Source of the DNA: Candidatus Woesearchaeota archaeon
GTDB taxonomy: Archaea; Nanobdellota; Nanobdellia; Woesearchaeales; UBA10216
Direction of reading: 5' to 3'
Length of the DNA stretch: 5,103 nucleotides
Assembly: GCA_016180145.1 (NCBI GenBank)
Contig: JACPBT010000015.1
Location: 1 to 5,103, forward strand
The translations under genes were made by a program, and so were the position numbers. The number at the start of each line of letters is the position of its first letter. Within the stretch, counting starts at the first letter, position 1. Below the pieces are notes generated by a model that had not been told where the DNA came from, searched no databases, and saw only the letters and a list, made by a program, of their open reading frames with translations. Positions 3,359 through 5,103 of this stretch are shown in pieces.

Positions 3359-5030
3359 TCTTCTTTTTGATGTGGGTATTGTGATTATTGCTGCTGCTTT
3401 GCTTGCTTATGTTGCGAGGCTTTTGAGGCAGCCTATGGTTCTTGGTTACATCATTGCCGGTTTCGTAATAGGTCCGGCTGTGCTTGGCTTTATTAGCAGT
3501 TCTGTGACTATTTCAGCGCTTTCTGAGCTTGGCATTGCGTTTCTTTTGTTTATTGTTGGGCTTGAGATTGATTTTAAGGTTATAAGGCGTTCGGGCTTGA
3601 GGGCTGCGGGTGTTGGCGTTTTTCAGGTTGTCTGCTCTGCTGTTTTGGGGTTTGCTCTCGCCCGTCTTTTTGGTTTTTCAGTGATTGAGTCTCTTTATGT
3701 TGGCGCTGCGCTGACTTTCGGCAGCACTATGGTTGTTGTGAAGCTGCTTAGCGATGGGGGGGTTTTGGATACGCTTCAGGGCAGGCTTGCGCTTGGGGTG
3801 CTTTTGGTTCAGGATGTTGCTGCGATTTTTGTGCTTGCGCTGCTTCCCAATTTTGCGGGTTTTTCAGTTGGCTCTGTGGGTTTGTCTGTCGCGAAGGGTT
3901 TTGTTATTCTTGCTGTGGCTATTGTTGCTTCCCGTTTTTTGCTGCCTGTGTTTTTCAGAATCTCTGCAAGTTCTACTGAGCTTCTTTTCCTTTCTGCCGT
4001 TTCGTGGCTTTTTGGGTTTGCTTTTTTTGCGGAGTTTCTCGGTTATTCTCTGGCTGTGGGGGCTTTTGTTGCAGGCGTTACGCTTGCATCTTCGCATTAC
4101 AGGGTTGAGGTTGTAAGCAGGGTTAAGTCTCTTCGTGATTTTTTTGCAACTGTGTTTTTTGTTTCTCTCGGCATGCAGCTTGCTGTTCCTTCCCTTGGCG
4201 GTGTGCCGCTTGTGGGTGTTGTGGCCTTTGCCTTGTTTGTAATTGTTGCCAATCCGTTGATGGTGGCTTTGCTTGCTTCTTTCTTTGGCTACAACAGTAA
4301 GGTTTCAGTCATGTCCGGGCTGTATCTTGGTCAGGTTAGTGAGTTTTCTCTTATTTTGTCATCTGTTGGCGTGAGTCTTGGGCATATAGGTGGTGATGTT
4401 GCTGCTGTCATTGCAGTCGTTGCTGCCCTGACTATAACTTCAACTACTTATGTGATAAGGTATGATGAGGCTGTTTATCGCTTCTTAAGGCGTGTCTTCC
4501 ATTTAAGGGTTAGGGAAAGTGCTGATTCTGTTCAGGATAAGAGGCATGATGTTGTGCTGTGCGGCTATAACCGGATTGGTTATAGCATTGCTAAGAAGCT
4601 GAAGGAGCTTGGCAGGTCGTTTGTTGTTGTTGACTTTAATCCTGATATTGTTGCAAGGCTGAAGAGGCAGGGTGTTCAGTGTGTTTATGGTGATGTTGGC
4701 GATGTTGAGTTGCTGAAGAGGCTTGGCATTCCTGCTGCATCTCTGGTTATCTCCACTGTTCCGGGGGTTTATGAGAATGAGCTTGTTATCAGGGAGGCGA
4801 GGAAGGGTGATGCTGTTGCGATTGTTACCTCAAATCACATTGATGCGGCGCTGAGGTTTTATGATGCCGGCGCGGATTATGTTATTATGCCCCATTTCCT
4901 TGGGGGTGAGCATGTTGCTTTGCTGCTTGAGAAGTTTTGTGACGCTCCTTCAATGCTGAGCCGCAGGTTTGAGCATATAAGGGAGCTTCATCAGCGCAGG
5001 ATGCTTGGGCATTGCCATCCGCTTGTGTAG
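3351..5030 (+). CDS. Kef-type (CPA2) cation:proton antiporter with C-terminal TrkA-N/RCK domain
   Basis: The 559-residue protein joins a CPA2 membrane domain of about 12-13 helices (1-370) to a cytoplasmic RCK-N domain (398-about 530). Family motifs are GYIIAGFVIGP (32-42), LGIAFLLFIVGLEID (60-74), GRLALGVLLVQDVAAIF (144-160, whose Q154-D155 pair corresponds to the conserved QD of Kef proteins) and LRDFFATVFFVSLGM (261-275). It should exchange K+ or Na+ for protons across the membrane; the ion cannot be read from sequence. In the RCK-N domain, GYNRIG (405-410) replaces the usual GxGxxG, D428 ends the second strand as in NAD-preferring folds, and GD (447-448) is conserved. No TrkA-C domain follows; the protein ends about 30 residues after the Rossmann fold. 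The ATG at 3351 is chosen because it overlaps the nnrD stop (ATGGATAA), with GGAGGT 11 bases upstream. A frame open to 3264 lies inside nnrD. Codons end overwhelmingly in T or G. Confidence 0.93.
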   Translation: MDNLLFDVGIVIIAAALLAYVARLLRQPMVLGYIIAGFVIGPAVLGFISSSVTISALSELGIAFLLFIVGLEIDFKVIRRSGLRAAGVGVFQVVCSAVLGFALARLFGFSVIESLYVGAALTFGSTMVVVKLLSDGGVLDTLQGRLALGVLLVQDVAAIFVLALLPNFAGFSVGSVGLSVAKGFVILAVAIVASRFLLPVFFRISASSTELLFLSAVSWLFGFAFFAEFLGYSLAVGAFVAGVTLASSHYRVEVVSRVKSLRDFFATVFFVSLGMQLAVPSLGGVPLVGVVAFALFVIVANPLMVALLASFFGYNSKVSVMSGLYLGQVSEFSLILSSVGVSLGHIGGDVAAVIAVVAALTITSTTYVIRYDEAVYRFLRRVFHLRVRESADSVQDKRHDVVLCGYNRIGYSIAKKLKELGRSFVVVDFNPDIVARLKRQGVQCVYGDVGDVELLKRLGIPAASLVISTVPGVYENELVIREARKGDAVAIVTSNHIDAALRFYDAGADYVIMPHFLGGEHVALLLEKFCDAPSMLSRRFEHIRELHQRRMLGHCHPLV

Positions 5031-5041
5031 AGTAAAAATGC

Positions 5042-5048
5042 TTATATA
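5042..5048 (+). promoter_or_regulatory. TATA box of the gene starting at 5074
   Basis: TTATATA is centred 29 bases before the ATG at 5074, giving a transcript that begins within a few bases of it. The gene is therefore probably a new transcription unit rather than part of the antiporter operon. Confidence 0.6.
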
Positions 5049-5073
5049 GTTGTATGCAGAGGTTTTGGTTAAA

Positions 5074-5103
5074 ATGGCTGAAGATGGCAAGGGTTCGCTG
5101 CTG
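5074..5103 (+). CDS. Start of an unidentified gene (partial, 10 codons)
   Basis: The frame begins MAEDGKGSLL and runs off the right edge, so nothing can be said of its function. The start is supported by the TATA box and by the AGAGGT at 5058-5063, ten bases before the ATG. If the transcript really starts at about 5071, that AGAGGT would not be in the mRNA. An ATG at 5053 in another frame is too close to the TATA box to be a start. Confidence 0.55.
   Translation, partial: MAEDGKGSLL

Noticed and set aside
3864..4097. Minus-strand open frame of 77 codons rich in K, R and N
   Set aside because: It is antisense to the antiporter; its composition is the complement of T-rich membrane-helix codons.
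3754..4116. Plus-strand open frame of 120 codons rich in L, F and W
   Set aside because: It is a shifted frame inside the antiporter; the hydrophobic look comes from the T-rich coding strand.
5031..5073. A terminator after the antiporter
   Set aside because: No hairpin or T-run is seen on the plus strand in this short gap; only the next gene's TATA box is clear.

Overview
The window reads as archaeal DNA. Every gene that appears to start a transcript has an AT-rich TATA-like box centred about 26-30 bases before its start codon, which implies leaderless or nearly leaderless mRNAs. Genes inside operons instead carry Shine-Dalgarno-like sequences (GGAGGT, GGTGGTGA). The VapB antitoxin is of a type common in archaea, and AGG is a frequent arginine codon. 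A DPANN-like or euryarchaeal source would fit, but the sequence alone does not settle the lineage.

Left half (1-2166, minus strand, read right to left). A vapBC toxin-antitoxin pair overlaps by four bases (TTGA). It is followed by a 142-residue membrane protein made of two similar two-helix halves. Next is a gene that runs off the left edge; it encodes a protein with a signal peptide, three membrane segments and a long charged, probably coiled-coil, tail. The last two genes each have their own TATA box. A perfect 19-base palindrome (1028-1046) lies between them.

Divergent control region (2167-2301). It holds the leftward vapBC promoter and the rightward promoter of a plus-strand operon. A near-perfect 30-base palindrome covers the rightward TATA box, and a second inverted repeat (9-base arms) lies just beside it. 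Both are good candidates for operators.

Right half (2302-5030, plus strand). A 47-residue AbrB/MazE-like DNA-binding protein is followed by a short 36-codon reading frame, then a stand-alone ADP-dependent NAD(P)H-hydrate dehydratase (nnrD), then a Kef-type (CPA2) cation:proton antiporter ending in a nucleotide-binding RCK/TrkA-N domain. Each gene overlaps the next (4, 13 and 8 bases), so this looks like one translationally coupled operon. The likely theme links repair of damaged NAD(P)H to an ion transporter whose cytoplasmic domain probably senses NAD(H) or another nucleotide, under a small autoregulating AbrB-like protein. At 5074 another gene begins with its own TATA box and runs off the right edge. 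No RNA genes, insertion sequences or CRISPR arrays were seen, and no gene-free stretch exceeds 300 bases.
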